A stretch of 64,000 nt of DNA from Planctomycetota bacterium (GTDB taxonomy: Bacteria; Planctomycetota; Phycisphaerae; Phycisphaerales; UBA1924): positions 1 through 64,000 of the forward strand of contig JAFLCN010000014.1 in assembly GCA_017303555.1 (NCBI GenBank), given 5' to 3'. The notes under the pieces are model-generated. The model had not been told where the DNA came from, searched no databases, and saw nothing but the letters and a program-made list of their open reading frames with translations. Positions 1 to 7,347 of the stretch are shown piece by piece. The position numbers and the translations under genes are program-made. Within the stretch, counting starts at the first letter, position 1; every line of letters begins with the position of its first letter.

Positions 1-1
1 G

Positions 2-283
2 GGTGCAGCGGAGGCCGCTTCGGGGGCGGTCAAGCCTGCCCCGGCCCTGTCGGGCGCCCTGCCGGCCAAAATCGGTGCAAACCACCGCGAAGGGGGCGCG
101 CAGGCCGCTCCGGCCCCTCCCGAGTCCGCATCGAATCCGAGCCAGCCGGCAGGTCCGCAGGCCGACCCCGGTTCCCAAACGCAGCCAAAGCCGCCCGAGA
201 CCGTTTCGGCGCCCACTCCGAAGGCTCCGGCAGGTCGCCCGAGCGAGGAACTGATGGTGCTGCGTTCGATACGCTGGCCGTGA
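2..283 (+). CDS. C-terminal end of a Pro/Ala-rich protein (partial)
   Basis: An open frame enters from the left edge and runs for 93 codons to a TGA at 281-283. The translated tail is low-complexity, rich in Ala, Pro, Gly and Gln, with patches such as PAPALSGALPAKIG and QPKPPETVSAPTPKAPAG, and ends RSIRWP. Such tails are common on linker or surface regions of planctomycete proteins, but no domain is visible and I do not assign a function. The gene starts outside the window. The frame has the GC-at-third-position look of real coding sequence, which is why I prefer it to the two other overlapping frames. Confidence 0.6.
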   Translation, partial: GAAEAASGAVKPAPALSGALPAKIGANHREGGAQAAPAPPESASNPSQPAGPQADPGSQTQPKPPETVSAPTPKAPAGRPSEELMVLRSIRWP

Positions 284-722
284 GCGTGTGAGCGCCGGTT
301 CCGAAGCTGCGAAAGTGTCGAAAACTTCCTGAAAACAAGGCTTTTTCGCGGTCTGAAGGGCGACCGATGTGAACGTCCGGCAGCGGCGTTTCCTGGTCGG
401 CGGAATTTTCAAGGCGGGCTCAAAAAACCTGCATCCCGCGGACAAGCCCGCTCGAAAGTGTGATATGCTCTGGTGCCTATTCTGGCCGCCGCATCCTGCG
501 GCAGAGCAAAGGTTCGAGTTGTTACTGGCTGATTTGGAACGACTTGTGAGGGTGTAGGAGTGACGGTCGCCTCCGTTTCCGGGGCAGGGTCATGGGTTGA
601 CCTTTCGCCTGGGGAGGTAAAAATCTCCGATTCGCCGCAGCCGGGGTTTCCGGAACTGCGTACCGAACTCGGGTCGTTCTTAAAACGGTCGCGATTCCGC
701 GACCAGTCTGGGAGATCGGAAA
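284..722. other. Non-coding leader region before the first pilin-like gene
   Basis: This 439-bp gap has no frame with convincing coding character. It probably holds the promoter and leader of the pilin-like gene at 723. A TTGACC at 597-602 followed by an A-rich stretch around 618-624 is a weak promoter candidate with poor spacing. I see no repeat or stable hairpin. Confidence 0.4.
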
Positions 723-1985
723 ATGATGAAGGACGTGTTTGCCCGCAAGTCGCGCGGCACCGAAGGCTTCACACTCATCGAATTGCTGATCGTGATCGCG
801 ATCATCGCGCTGCTGATCGGCATTCTGCTTCCTGCGCTCGGTGAAGCGCGGCGTTACGCCAAGCTTGTCGTGTGTCAGGCCAACGAAAAGTCCTACGCAA
901 CGGCGGTCAACTCATACGCCTCGGAACGCAAGGACCGCCTCCCCGGCATGGATTGGCGCCGCGGCACCAAGCCGCCCCGCGATATCCCCGGCAAGTCCTT
1001 TGCCGAGTGGCCTCAGGCCCCCGACGCGGTGTTTGCCACCGACCAGGAAGCCGCGGCTCACCAGGTCGTGTACATCATCCGCAAGAAGACCGGGCTGCCG
1101 GAAGACAAGGCCGCCGTGCCGCCGGGTTGGATTCCGTACATCCTCTACAGCCACATTCCGCTGAATGATTTCATCGGCGGCAACCTTCCCTCTCCCGTTG
1201 CATCCTGCTCGGAAGACGCCTGGCGTCAGAGCATCGCTCGCAACTGGAAGGATCCGGAAGCGACGGGCTTGCCCTACCCCGCCAACGGTGGCGACGGCAG
1301 CAACTCCAACTGGCGTTGGCCGTTCAGCACTTCGTATCAGATTCACTCCGCCCACTGGGGACCGCAGAAGGCGGGCTATCAGGTCATGAGCCCGGAGAGC
1401 GGCAAGCTTCTGACTCCCGCAATGTGGTATCCCACCGGCTCGCCACCCGCGGGCGGCGGCGGTAGCTACTACGCCAGCTCCGGCGACCCGAACCTTCCCA
1501 ACCAGTACGGCATGAACAAGCTGAGCGATGTGCGCTTCCCGAGCCAGAAGACCGTTGCGTCCGACGAGTTCGCTCGCCACTTCGGTCGCCGGCCTCAGTA
1601 CTACTCATCGCCCGATGCCCGTCAGCCCCTGATGTTCTACGACGGCTCCGTTCGCGTCATCAGGACCGGTGACTGCACCCCGGGTTGGGATCCTTCGAGC
1701 GCCGGTCGCCGCCAGAACATGGGCGCTCGCCTCAGCTACGTCAAGGATCGTCAGCCGTACGACCCTCAGTTGTTCCCGTCGTTCTCGAACAACCCGGAGA
1801 AGTACAAGGTTGTTGCGGGCTGGTACAAGTACACCCGCGGCGGTCTGCTCGGTTGGGACATTCCGCGTGGACCGGGCCCGTCTCCGAACTCCAGGATCAG
1901 CGCGTTGGTCGGCAAGGATGACTCGCTTTCGCTCACGGCCAACAACCCCGAGAACGAACTCGATACCTCCGACAAGTCGTGGTAA
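723..1985 (+). CDS. Prepilin-type N-terminal domain protein, pilin-like paralog 1
   Basis: A 420-residue protein with a class III signal: a short basic leader (residues 1-14), the motif GFTLIELL with Glu at +5 after the cleavage Gly, and a hydrophobic helix to about residue 40. This is the type IV pilin / pseudopilin signature; prepilin peptidase would cut after the Gly and methylate the Phe. The remaining roughly 380 residues are much longer than a classical pilin and carry HFGRRPQ and, near residue 305, FYDGSVRV, which resembles the H-X9-DG segment of the large planctomycete DUF1559-like family. A GGAGA at 711-715 supports the first ATG. A rho-independent terminator follows. The downstream paralog at 2336 shares the same architecture. 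Its role, surface appendage or type II secretion pseudopilin, cannot be decided from sequence. Confidence 0.88.
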   Translation: MMKDVFARKSRGTEGFTLIELLIVIAIIALLIGILLPALGEARRYAKLVVCQANEKSYATAVNSYASERKDRLPGMDWRRGTKPPRDIPGKSFAEWPQAPDAVFATDQEAAAHQVVYIIRKKTGLPEDKAAVPPGWIPYILYSHIPLNDFIGGNLPSPVASCSEDAWRQSIARNWKDPEATGLPYPANGGDGSNSNWRWPFSTSYQIHSAHWGPQKAGYQVMSPESGKLLTPAMWYPTGSPPAGGGGSYYASSGDPNLPNQYGMNKLSDVRFPSQKTVASDEFARHFGRRPQYYSSPDARQPLMFYDGSVRVIRTGDCTPGWDPSSAGRRQNMGARLSYVKDRQPYDPQLFPSFSNNPEKYKVVAGWYKYTRGGLLGWDIPRGPGPSPNSRISALVGKDDSLSLTANNPENELDTSDKSW

Positions 1986-2020
1986 CGCGGTCGGATTCGC
2001 GAAGGTAATGCGTTATTGCA

Positions 2021-2052
2021 CAGGCCGCCCGAAACGGGCGGCCTGTTTCTTT
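2021..2052 (+). terminator. Rho-independent terminator after pilin-like paralog 1
   Basis: A perfect 10-bp stem (CAGGCCGCCC paired with GGGCGGCCTG) closes a GAAAC loop and is followed by TTTCTTT. It lies 35 bp after the stop of the preceding gene and separates the two paralogs into different transcription units. Confidence 0.88.
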
Positions 2053-2126
2053 GGTGTTTCAGAAAACGCGGCCCGCGTTCCGGCGAAAATCATTTCGCCC
2101 GAGAACTCGGGAGAGTCACCGAATGC

Positions 2127-2155
2127 TTGACAGGTTCGCAAAGTTATGGTGAAAT
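2127..2155 (+). promoter_or_regulatory. Putative sigma-70 promoter of pilin-like paralog 2
   Basis: A perfect -35 hexamer TTGACA (2127-2132) is followed after 17 bp by TGAAAT (2150-2155), a 4-of-6 match to the -10 consensus. It lies downstream of the previous terminator and about 180 bp upstream of the ATG at 2336, which implies a long 5' leader. Confidence 0.5.
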
Positions 2156-2335
2156 GCCTGTGCCCGCGAGCGTTCTGCTCCGTAGATTTCAGCACGAAAT
2201 CCGGGTTTTTGATCGGGGGACAATGCGGGTCGAACACGGCGTCTGCTCGCCGCGCTCGGCTTTGCGTTTGATGGGTTCGGGTTCGCAGTTCGGGTTCGCA
2301 GTTCACGTCCATAGTTCGAGGAGGCAATCAGTCGC

Positions 2336-3541
2336 ATGAATTCCCGCACCAAGCGTCCGCTGTCTGCGTTCACACTGATCGAGCTGCTGATCGTCATCGC
2401 GATCATCGCGCTGCTCATCGGCATTCTGCTTCCCGCGCTCGGCAGCGCAAGGCGCCACGCGAAAATGGTCCTGTGCATGAACAACATGCGTAACTTCTCG
2501 ACCGCGATGGGAAGCTACGGATCCGAGAACAAGGACAAGCTCTTCAACTATTCGTGGTATCGCGGCACGCCCATTCCGCCCGACTTCCACCGCTACATTC
2601 CCGTCTCGAAGCAGTACGCCGACAACGACATGATGGGTGCCGCGTGGCAATTTACGTACATCATGCAGAAGCGCCTCGGTCTCAAGGATCTCAATAAGTA
2701 TCAGCCCATCGGCGCGTGGTTTCCGCACGTCTACTACAGCCACATCCCCCTGCTCGACTACATGAGCGCCCAGATGCCGATGACCGTCGCCGCCTGCCCG
2801 GAAGATGTGAGTTTGAAAAACCTGCAGAAGGATTACTCGAACGTGGACACCTCGGGCGTCCCGGTTCCGCCGTCGAGTGGCGAAACAGATTCGCGCTGGC
2901 GCTATCCCTTCCGCATGTCGTACACGATCAGTTCGGCGCACTTCAGCCCCGACAAAATGTACAACGTCATGGAGGGTGGCGGCAGCAAGCGGGCCGTCAT
3001 CATCTACGGTGAGAACAATTCAGCCCTTCTCTCCGATGGCCTTCGAAATCGCTTTGAGGCGACAGCAACTGCATCGATCGGTAACAAGCGCGTGACGGAC
3101 ATCCGTTTCCCGCAGTCCAAGGTTTGGGCTTCCGACAACTACTCCCGGCATTTCGGCAAACAGGCAATGTTCTTCGCCGACCCGCAGTGCCGACAGCCTC
3201 TGCCGTTTTATGACGGATCCGTCCGCGTCTACATGACCGGAGATACGAACCCCGGGTGGAATCCAAAGGATGAGGGCACCCGCAAGTTGATGAATGATCG
3301 CCATTCTTGGTTTGAAGAAACTGGCGAGTACAACCCCCAAGTCGCAGGCGCGACGGTCGAGGGAGGAAAGCTGGGCTATCGAGCCGTTGCAGGTTGGTAC
3401 CAGGCAACGCGAGGTGGCTTGCGAGGGTGGGACGTGCCGCGCGGCGGCGTTCGGGCAAAACTCACCGGAAGTGGCTCGTCGCTCAAACTCGATGCGACTA
3501 TTGAGAACGAACTCGACACGTCGATTCCGACGCAGTATTGA
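2336..3541 (+). CDS. Prepilin-type N-terminal domain protein, pilin-like paralog 2
   Basis: A 401-residue protein, clearly homologous to the product of the gene at 723 along its whole length: basic leader, FTLIELLIVIAIIALLIGIL membrane helix, then shared segments including the motif PFYDGSVRVYMTGD and a similar C-terminal ATRGGLRGWDVPRG stretch. The residue before the conserved Phe is Ala rather than Gly, which is unusual, because prepilin peptidase normally needs Gly at -1. Processing of this paralog is therefore less certain. A strong GAGGAGG at 2318-2324 sets the start. It has its own promoter candidate. Short direct repeats of GTTCGGGTTCGCA lie just upstream. Function is inferred only as surface or secretion pilin-like. 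Confidence 0.87.
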   Translation: MNSRTKRPLSAFTLIELLIVIAIIALLIGILLPALGSARRHAKMVLCMNNMRNFSTAMGSYGSENKDKLFNYSWYRGTPIPPDFHRYIPVSKQYADNDMMGAAWQFTYIMQKRLGLKDLNKYQPIGAWFPHVYYSHIPLLDYMSAQMPMTVAACPEDVSLKNLQKDYSNVDTSGVPVPPSSGETDSRWRYPFRMSYTISSAHFSPDKMYNVMEGGGSKRAVIIYGENNSALLSDGLRNRFEATATASIGNKRVTDIRFPQSKVWASDNYSRHFGKQAMFFADPQCRQPLPFYDGSVRVYMTGDTNPGWNPKDEGTRKLMNDRHSWFEETGEYNPQVAGATVEGGKLGYRAVAGWYQATRGGLRGWDVPRGGVRAKLTGSGSSLKLDATIENELDTSIPTQY

Positions 3542-3596
3542 ACGGGAATCGACCAGCCGTCTATCGCGTGATTGAGCGCTCGACGTGTGGATAAAG

Positions 3597-3626
3597 TCGC
3601 CGGCGATTCTTCCAAATCGCCGGCGA
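3597..3626. repeat. Palindromic hairpin between convergent genes
   Basis: TCGCCGGCGA, itself a palindrome, occurs at 3597-3606 and again at 3617-3626, giving a 10-bp stem with a 10-nt loop. It sits between convergent genes. No clean T-tract follows, so a terminator role is only possible. Confidence 0.45.
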
Positions 3627-3657
3627 GGGCTGCATTTTCGTTCGTCCGAGTTTCAAA

Positions 3658-5184
3658 TCAATCTGTCGGACATTCTAGAAGAGCATACGCAGCCGAGAAA
3701 ATCACAAAATCCGCATCGCCGACAATGCCATCCCAGTTCAAATCTCCCATGCAAGCTTCGTAGGGTGAGTCCGAAAAAATTGTGCAGTCGTTGATGCCCG
3801 GCTTCATGCATTCGCTGCCTTCGCACGTCGCCGTGCAGGGCGAGCACTCCGTGAGGTTGTATGCAGGTAAAAAGAAATCAATAAAATCAGTGTCGTCCAC
3901 AAAGCCATCTTCGTTGAAATCGGCGGGACATGAGCCTTGGTCGACGACCCACGCCCAAGTTTGACTTTCGCTTGTGTAACGTGCATGTCCGGCAACAAAT
4001 CTTCCATCGTTAGATATCGACGTTGCAGAAAGCAAAACTAGGTTCGCTGGCTTTAGACATGCGAAACGTTCGTTGAGATTCACAGGATCTGCATTCTCCC
4101 CAATCCATGCGACGGCATTCCAGCTGACTTCACCGACGATCCAATCGTCATTGGAGTCCGCCGCATAGCTGCTTATGCAACTGTTGAGGCCGTAGTCGTT
4201 CGTGTAGCAGCCGCCGATCCCACTGACATCAATGGGAATATCCATTAAAATTTCGCCAACATTGCCGCCGCCGGTTGCACGAAACGCGACGTATCGAACG
4301 GAGTAGAACATAGGCCCAAGAGGGTTTTCGACCACGAACGCTCCTACGACCGCGTCGCCGGTAGTGCTCACGCCCAGCGCGAAGCCTGGAACATACTCGG
4401 TATCTAACTTAATTGCTTCTGGATTGGAGCCGACATCCCATCGCCAAGCATATCCAGTAGGGATACAAAAATCCGGCACCGTAAGGCAACAAGTGTAAAC
4501 TGATGCAGTTCCAGCAATTGTTGAAATGTCATAGTTGCTCGCGGTGGGAATCACCCAAGCAGCTGGAGTCGTATCACAATTCCAGACACTCTTGTTCATT
4601 ATGGATTCGGACGGTATCCCCGGATTAAACTTGCTAGCGATCCAAGTCCCGGCGCCGCATCCATCAAGAGAATCGCCACCCATCGCCACCGAGCTTCCAG
4701 TTACACTTACCCCAACAGCTCTCTCGTTCCAAAGCGATGGAGAGACTGCCAAATCGTCGGCGTTTGCGTCTCCAAACTCCCAACGAAATGCGCCAGCATT
4801 GGACTGCTCGCCTTCGCTCGTGCCCACAATATAGTCGCCTTCAGATGAAATGCCGCCCAGAAGCTGTTTGTCTCGCTCATCGGGCGTACAAATATTAAAC
4901 TCGTCGTAAGAAATTGGTGGAACTTCTGTAACGCATCCCGTCGCTCGGGTCCATACATAAACTTGATATCCATTTCCGATAGCGTTTGTGCCAAAAGCCA
5001 CTCTGGCGGCATTTCCCTTTGCAATGTGGACGCCGAGACGCCCTTCGATATCATAGTTGTAGTTCCCGTCCGTGTGCGTTGACTTGCCGATCAATATCAG
5101 TTTTGGCCTCGGGCTCGCATTCGCTGAAAACAGCGTTACGCAAACACCGGCCAAAGGAGCTGCCTTAGTCCAAATTGAGCGCAT
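3658..5184 (-). CDS. Exported HAF-like repeat protein with C-terminal dockerin-type domain
   Basis: A 508-residue protein. Residues 1-24 look like a signal peptide ending in SANA. The middle has repeated short modules of the type AFRWE..., AWRWD..., AWIGE... and GVSVTGSSV, which resemble extracellular HAF or beta-propeller repeats. The C-terminus has a dockerin-like pair of EF-hand-type loops: ADFNEDGFVDDTDFIDFF and, after a Cys-rich spacer, GDLNWDGIVGDADFVIF. Such tails are frequent in Phycisphaerae exported proteins; anchoring is inferred. AAAAGGAG (5191-5198) supports the ATG. The gene is visibly AT-richer than its neighbours, with A/T-ending codons, suggesting separate history or recent transfer. 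It converges with the pilin-like gene and diverges from serC. Confidence 0.72.
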   Translation of the reverse strand: MRSIWTKAAPLAGVCVTLFSANASPRPKLILIGKSTHTDGNYNYDIEGRLGVHIAKGNAARVAFGTNAIGNGYQVYVWTRATGCVTEVPPISYDEFNICTPDERDKQLLGGISSEGDYIVGTSEGEQSNAGAFRWEFGDANADDLAVSPSLWNERAVGVSVTGSSVAMGGDSLDGCGAGTWIASKFNPGIPSESIMNKSVWNCDTTPAAWVIPTASNYDISTIAGTASVYTCCLTVPDFCIPTGYAWRWDVGSNPEAIKLDTEYVPGFALGVSTTGDAVVGAFVVENPLGPMFYSVRYVAFRATGGGNVGEILMDIPIDVSGIGGCYTNDYGLNSCISSYAADSNDDWIVGEVSWNAVAWIGENADPVNLNERFACLKPANLVLLSATSISNDGRFVAGHARYTSESQTWAWVVDQGSCPADFNEDGFVDDTDFIDFFLPAYNLTECSPCTATCEGSECMKPGINDCTIFSDSPYEACMGDLNWDGIVGDADFVIFSAAYALLECPTD

Positions 5185-5219
5185 CGCTGACTCCTTTTAT
5201 GACCACCACGAGCGTTTGG

Positions 5220-5248
5220 AGTCTAACACGGACGGAGTAGTCTCGCAA
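5220..5248 (-). promoter_or_regulatory. Putative promoter of the dockerin protein gene
   Basis: On the minus strand TTGCGA (5248-5243) and TAGACT (5225-5220) are spaced by 17 bp, each matching 4 of 6 consensus positions. The expected start of transcription lies about 30 nt upstream of the ATG at 5184. Confidence 0.38.
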
Positions 5249-5292
5249 CACGCTCGGCGTAGGATTGCGCTTGTCCATCATGGAGTCTTAAC

Positions 5293-6456
5293 ATGCCTGC
5301 CACTCGACACCTTGAGCAAAATTCTCAGGGCAAACCAGCTGTAAGCGGCGTAAATGAAAGGATCTACAACTTCTGCGCCGGTCCGAGCATGCTCCCCGAG
5401 GAAGTGCTCCGCCAAGCTCAGGAAGAGATTTGGAACTGCCGCAACAGTGGCGTGGGGATCATGGAGCTCAGCCATCGGGGCAAGCTCTTCGATGACATCC
5501 TGCACGAAACCGAGGAGACCGCCCGCAAGGTCGGGAGCATCCCCGCCAACTACAAGGTGCTCTTCCTCACCGGCGGCGCAACGAGCCAGAACTTTCAGGT
5601 TCCCGCCAACGTGCTCCCCGAGCACGGCGTCGCGGCATTTCTGACCACCGGCTACTGGGCCGAGCGCACGTGGGATGAGATCGGCACCTACACCGATCGC
5701 GCCTACGAAGCCTTCAACGGCAAGAAAGAAGGCTACAAGCACTGCCCCAGCGACGCGGAGATTGTCTACAAGGACAAGCCCGTCTACGTGCACATGTGCA
5801 CGAACAACACGCTCTACGGCACGCAGTGGCGGAACGCCGACGGCTCGATCCGCTTGCCCAAAGTGCCGGACGGTTCGTTCCTCGTCGCCGACATGTGCAG
5901 CGACATCTTCAGCCGCCCCGTCGATTGGACCAAGTTCGGAATCGTCTACGCCGGCGCGCAGAAGAACGTCGGAATCGCGGGCATCTCGATCGTGGTGATC
6001 CGCGAGGACCTGCTCAAGCCGATACGCAAGCTGCCCAACATGCTGCGCTACGACGTGATGGCGCGCGACGAGAGCCGCCACAACACGCCCCCGGTCTTCC
6101 CGATCTACATGTGCAATCTCGTCTTCAACTGGATTCTCAAGCAGGGGGGGACGTCGGTCCTGCTGAAGCGAAACCTCGAGAAGGCGCAGCTCGTCTACGA
6201 CGTGCTCGATCAGAGCAAGTTCTACAAGCCGCACGCACGCACCGATTCCCGCAGCCTGATGAACCTCACCTTCCACACGCCCAACCACAAGCTCGACAAC
6301 CTCTTCGTCGACGAGGCTTTGGCGGCGGGCATGGACCAGATCAAGGGCCACCGCAACACCGGGGGCATGCGCGCGAGCATGTACAACGCGTTCCCCCGCG
6401 AAGGCGCGGTCGCGCTCGCCCAGTTCATGCGCGAGTTCGAAAAGAAACACGGGTGA
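5293..6456 (+). CDS. serC: Phosphoserine aminotransferase
   Basis: A 387-residue class-V PLP aminotransferase. It converts 3-phosphohydroxypyruvate and glutamate to phosphoserine, the second step of serine synthesis, in the cytosol. The N-terminal block IYNFCAGPSMLPEEVL (residues 24-39), GVGIMELSHRG (53-63) and the PLP-binding AGAQKNVG with Schiff-base Lys224 are all typical of SerC, as are the TGGATSQ turn and the C-terminal GGMRASMYNA. Length matches the family. Residues 1-22 form an extension that bacterial SerC proteins usually lack, so a slightly later start is possible; a TGGAG at 5281-5285 supports the chosen ATG. The gene stands alone, with a RAYT island directly after its stop. Confidence 0.95.
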   Translation: MPATRHLEQNSQGKPAVSGVNERIYNFCAGPSMLPEEVLRQAQEEIWNCRNSGVGIMELSHRGKLFDDILHETEETARKVGSIPANYKVLFLTGGATSQNFQVPANVLPEHGVAAFLTTGYWAERTWDEIGTYTDRAYEAFNGKKEGYKHCPSDAEIVYKDKPVYVHMCTNNTLYGTQWRNADGSIRLPKVPDGSFLVADMCSDIFSRPVDWTKFGIVYAGAQKNVGIAGISIVVIREDLLKPIRKLPNMLRYDVMARDESRHNTPPVFPIYMCNLVFNWILKQGGTSVLLKRNLEKAQLVYDVLDQSKFYKPHARTDSRSLMNLTFHTPNHKLDNLFVDEALAAGMDQIKGHRNTGGMRASMYNAFPREGAVALAQFMREFEKKHG

Positions 6457-6493
6457 ATGGGATGTGAGATGTCGGATGTGGGATGTGGGATCT
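6457..6493 (+). repeat. Left heptamer-type array (GGATGTG/GGATGTC)
   Basis: Imperfect copies of a 7-nt unit, GATGTGG / GATGTCG, begin immediately after the serC stop. The reverse complement of this unit forms the array at 7279-7336, so the two arrays bound the RAYT island in inverted orientation. Confidence 0.7.
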
Positions 6494-6521
6494 CGGGCGT
6501 GGCCGCGATCGCGTTTGCCTT

Positions 6522-6624
6522 CCACGCCGAAGGCGTGCTGTTGAGTAGCCAGGCGTGAAGCGAGTCTTCGAGCGCCACGCCCGGTCGAGCGCCGCTTGAT
6601 TCCGCACGCCGAAGGTGTGCCGGT
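6522..6624 (+). repeat. REP-like module, copy A (left of RAYT 1)
   Basis: A roughly 103-bp module in three parts: a short hairpin (CACGCCGAAGGCGTG), a central segment with the core GCGAGTCTTCGAGCG enclosed by complementary arms (GGCGTG...CACGCC), and a second hairpin (GCACGCCGAAGGTGTGC). The same order occurs inverted at 7172-7274 and again around the second RAYT gene. Confidence 0.82.
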
Positions 6625-6696
6625 CATCCGCCTCGCCTCGACCCCCTGCAAACGGTCGAATTGCCATCGGCACACATCTCAATCTCTTCCGCTTCC

Positions 6697-6720
6697 GCAC
6701 ACCGAAGGTGTGCTGGTAAT
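6697..6720 (+). repeat. Extra short hairpin just before RAYT 1
   Basis: A further copy of the short hairpin type, GCACACCGAAGGTGTGC, lies about 15 bp before the RAYT start. A matching inverted copy follows the gene at 7173-7194. Hairpins of this form are the expected recognition structures for RAYT-type transposases. Confidence 0.65.
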
Positions 6721-6728
6721 CTGCGTTG

Positions 6729-7172
6729 ATGGCAACGACCCTCACGAAACTCCTGGTCCACATCACATTCTCCACCAAATCCCGACGCCCGATGATCGCG
6801 CCGGAAATTGAATCGGATCTCTACGCCTACATCGGGGGCATCTGCCGCAAGAAATCGAGTGTGCTGCTCGCGATGGGCGGCACATCCGATCACGTCCATC
6901 TCTTTGTCAATCTTTCCAAGACGGTGGCAGTTGTAGAGTTGCTGCTCGAAGTCAAACGCGAATCTTCACGCTGGATGCACCGCACGGATCGCAAATTTGA
7001 TTGGCAGGATGGCTACTTCGCCTTCACGCTGGGAGAGTCCGGATCGAAGGCACTTCATCGATACATCGCCTCCCAGAAGAAGCACCACACCAAGATGGAT
7101 TTCAAGGACGAGGTACGGGCGCTGTGCAGGAAATACGGCGTCGAACTCGATGAGAGGTACGCGTGGGATTGA
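6729..7172 (+). CDS. REP-associated tyrosine transposase (IS200-like), RAYT 1
   Basis: A 147-residue protein of the Y1 HUH transposase family (TnpA-IS200 / RAYT), which cuts and joins single-stranded DNA at hairpins. The HUH motif is visible as DHVHLFVN (about residue 58), and the likely nucleophile Tyr lies in RYIASQKKHH (about residue 115). The C-terminus RALCRKYGVELDERYAWD matches the second copy at 24585. The length is normal for a full-length enzyme, with no frameshift, so it looks intact. I chose the ATG at 6729; a TTG directly before it at 6726 is also possible. No TnpB/IscB-type partner is present. The gene sits between two inverted REP-like modules, which is the RAYT context rather than that of an ordinary insertion sequence. 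Confidence 0.88.
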   Translation: MATTLTKLLVHITFSTKSRRPMIAPEIESDLYAYIGGICRKKSSVLLAMGGTSDHVHLFVNLSKTVAVVELLLEVKRESSRWMHRTDRKFDWQDGYFAFTLGESGSKALHRYIASQKKHHTKMDFKDEVRALCRKYGVELDERYAWD

Positions 7173-7274
7173 CCGGCACACCTTCGGTGTGCGGAACACG
7201 GCGCCATTGGTCCGGGCGTGTCGCTCGAAGACTCGCTCCACACCCGGCTACTTACCTGCACGCCTTCGGCGTGA
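7172..7274 (-). repeat. REP-like module, copy B (right of RAYT 1, inverted)
   Basis: The reverse complement of this segment aligns with copy A over about 100 bp: hairpin CACGCCGAAGGCGTG, spacer, core GCGAGTCTTCGAGCG, then hairpin CACACCGAAGGTGTG. It starts directly at the end of the RAYT gene. Confidence 0.82.
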
Positions 7275-7278
7275 AAAT

Positions 7279-7336
7279 CATCCGACATCCGACATCCGAC
7301 ATCCGACATCCGACATCCGACATCCCGCATCCCGCC
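7279..7336 (+). repeat. Right heptamer array (CATCCGA)
   Basis: At least six near-perfect tandem copies of the 7-nt unit ACATCCG are followed by degenerate copies (CATCCCG). The array ends 12 bp before the GTG start of the next gene. It is the reverse complement of the array at 6457-6493. Confidence 0.85.
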
Positions 7337-7347
7337 TTGAATTCCCC

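Noticed and set aside
560..844. A small gene upstream of and overlapping the first pilin-like gene.
   Set aside because: It overlaps the pilin coding start in another frame, and its residues in the overlap are a shadow; no ribosome site or homology.
6729..7172. A complete IS200/IS605 insertion sequence.
   Set aside because: No TnpB/IscB partner and no single pair of left/right end hairpins; instead modules are duplicated and inverted on both sides, which fits a RAYT locus better.
7279..7336. A CRISPR array.
   Set aside because: The unit is only 7 nt without spacers, and no cas genes are present in the window.
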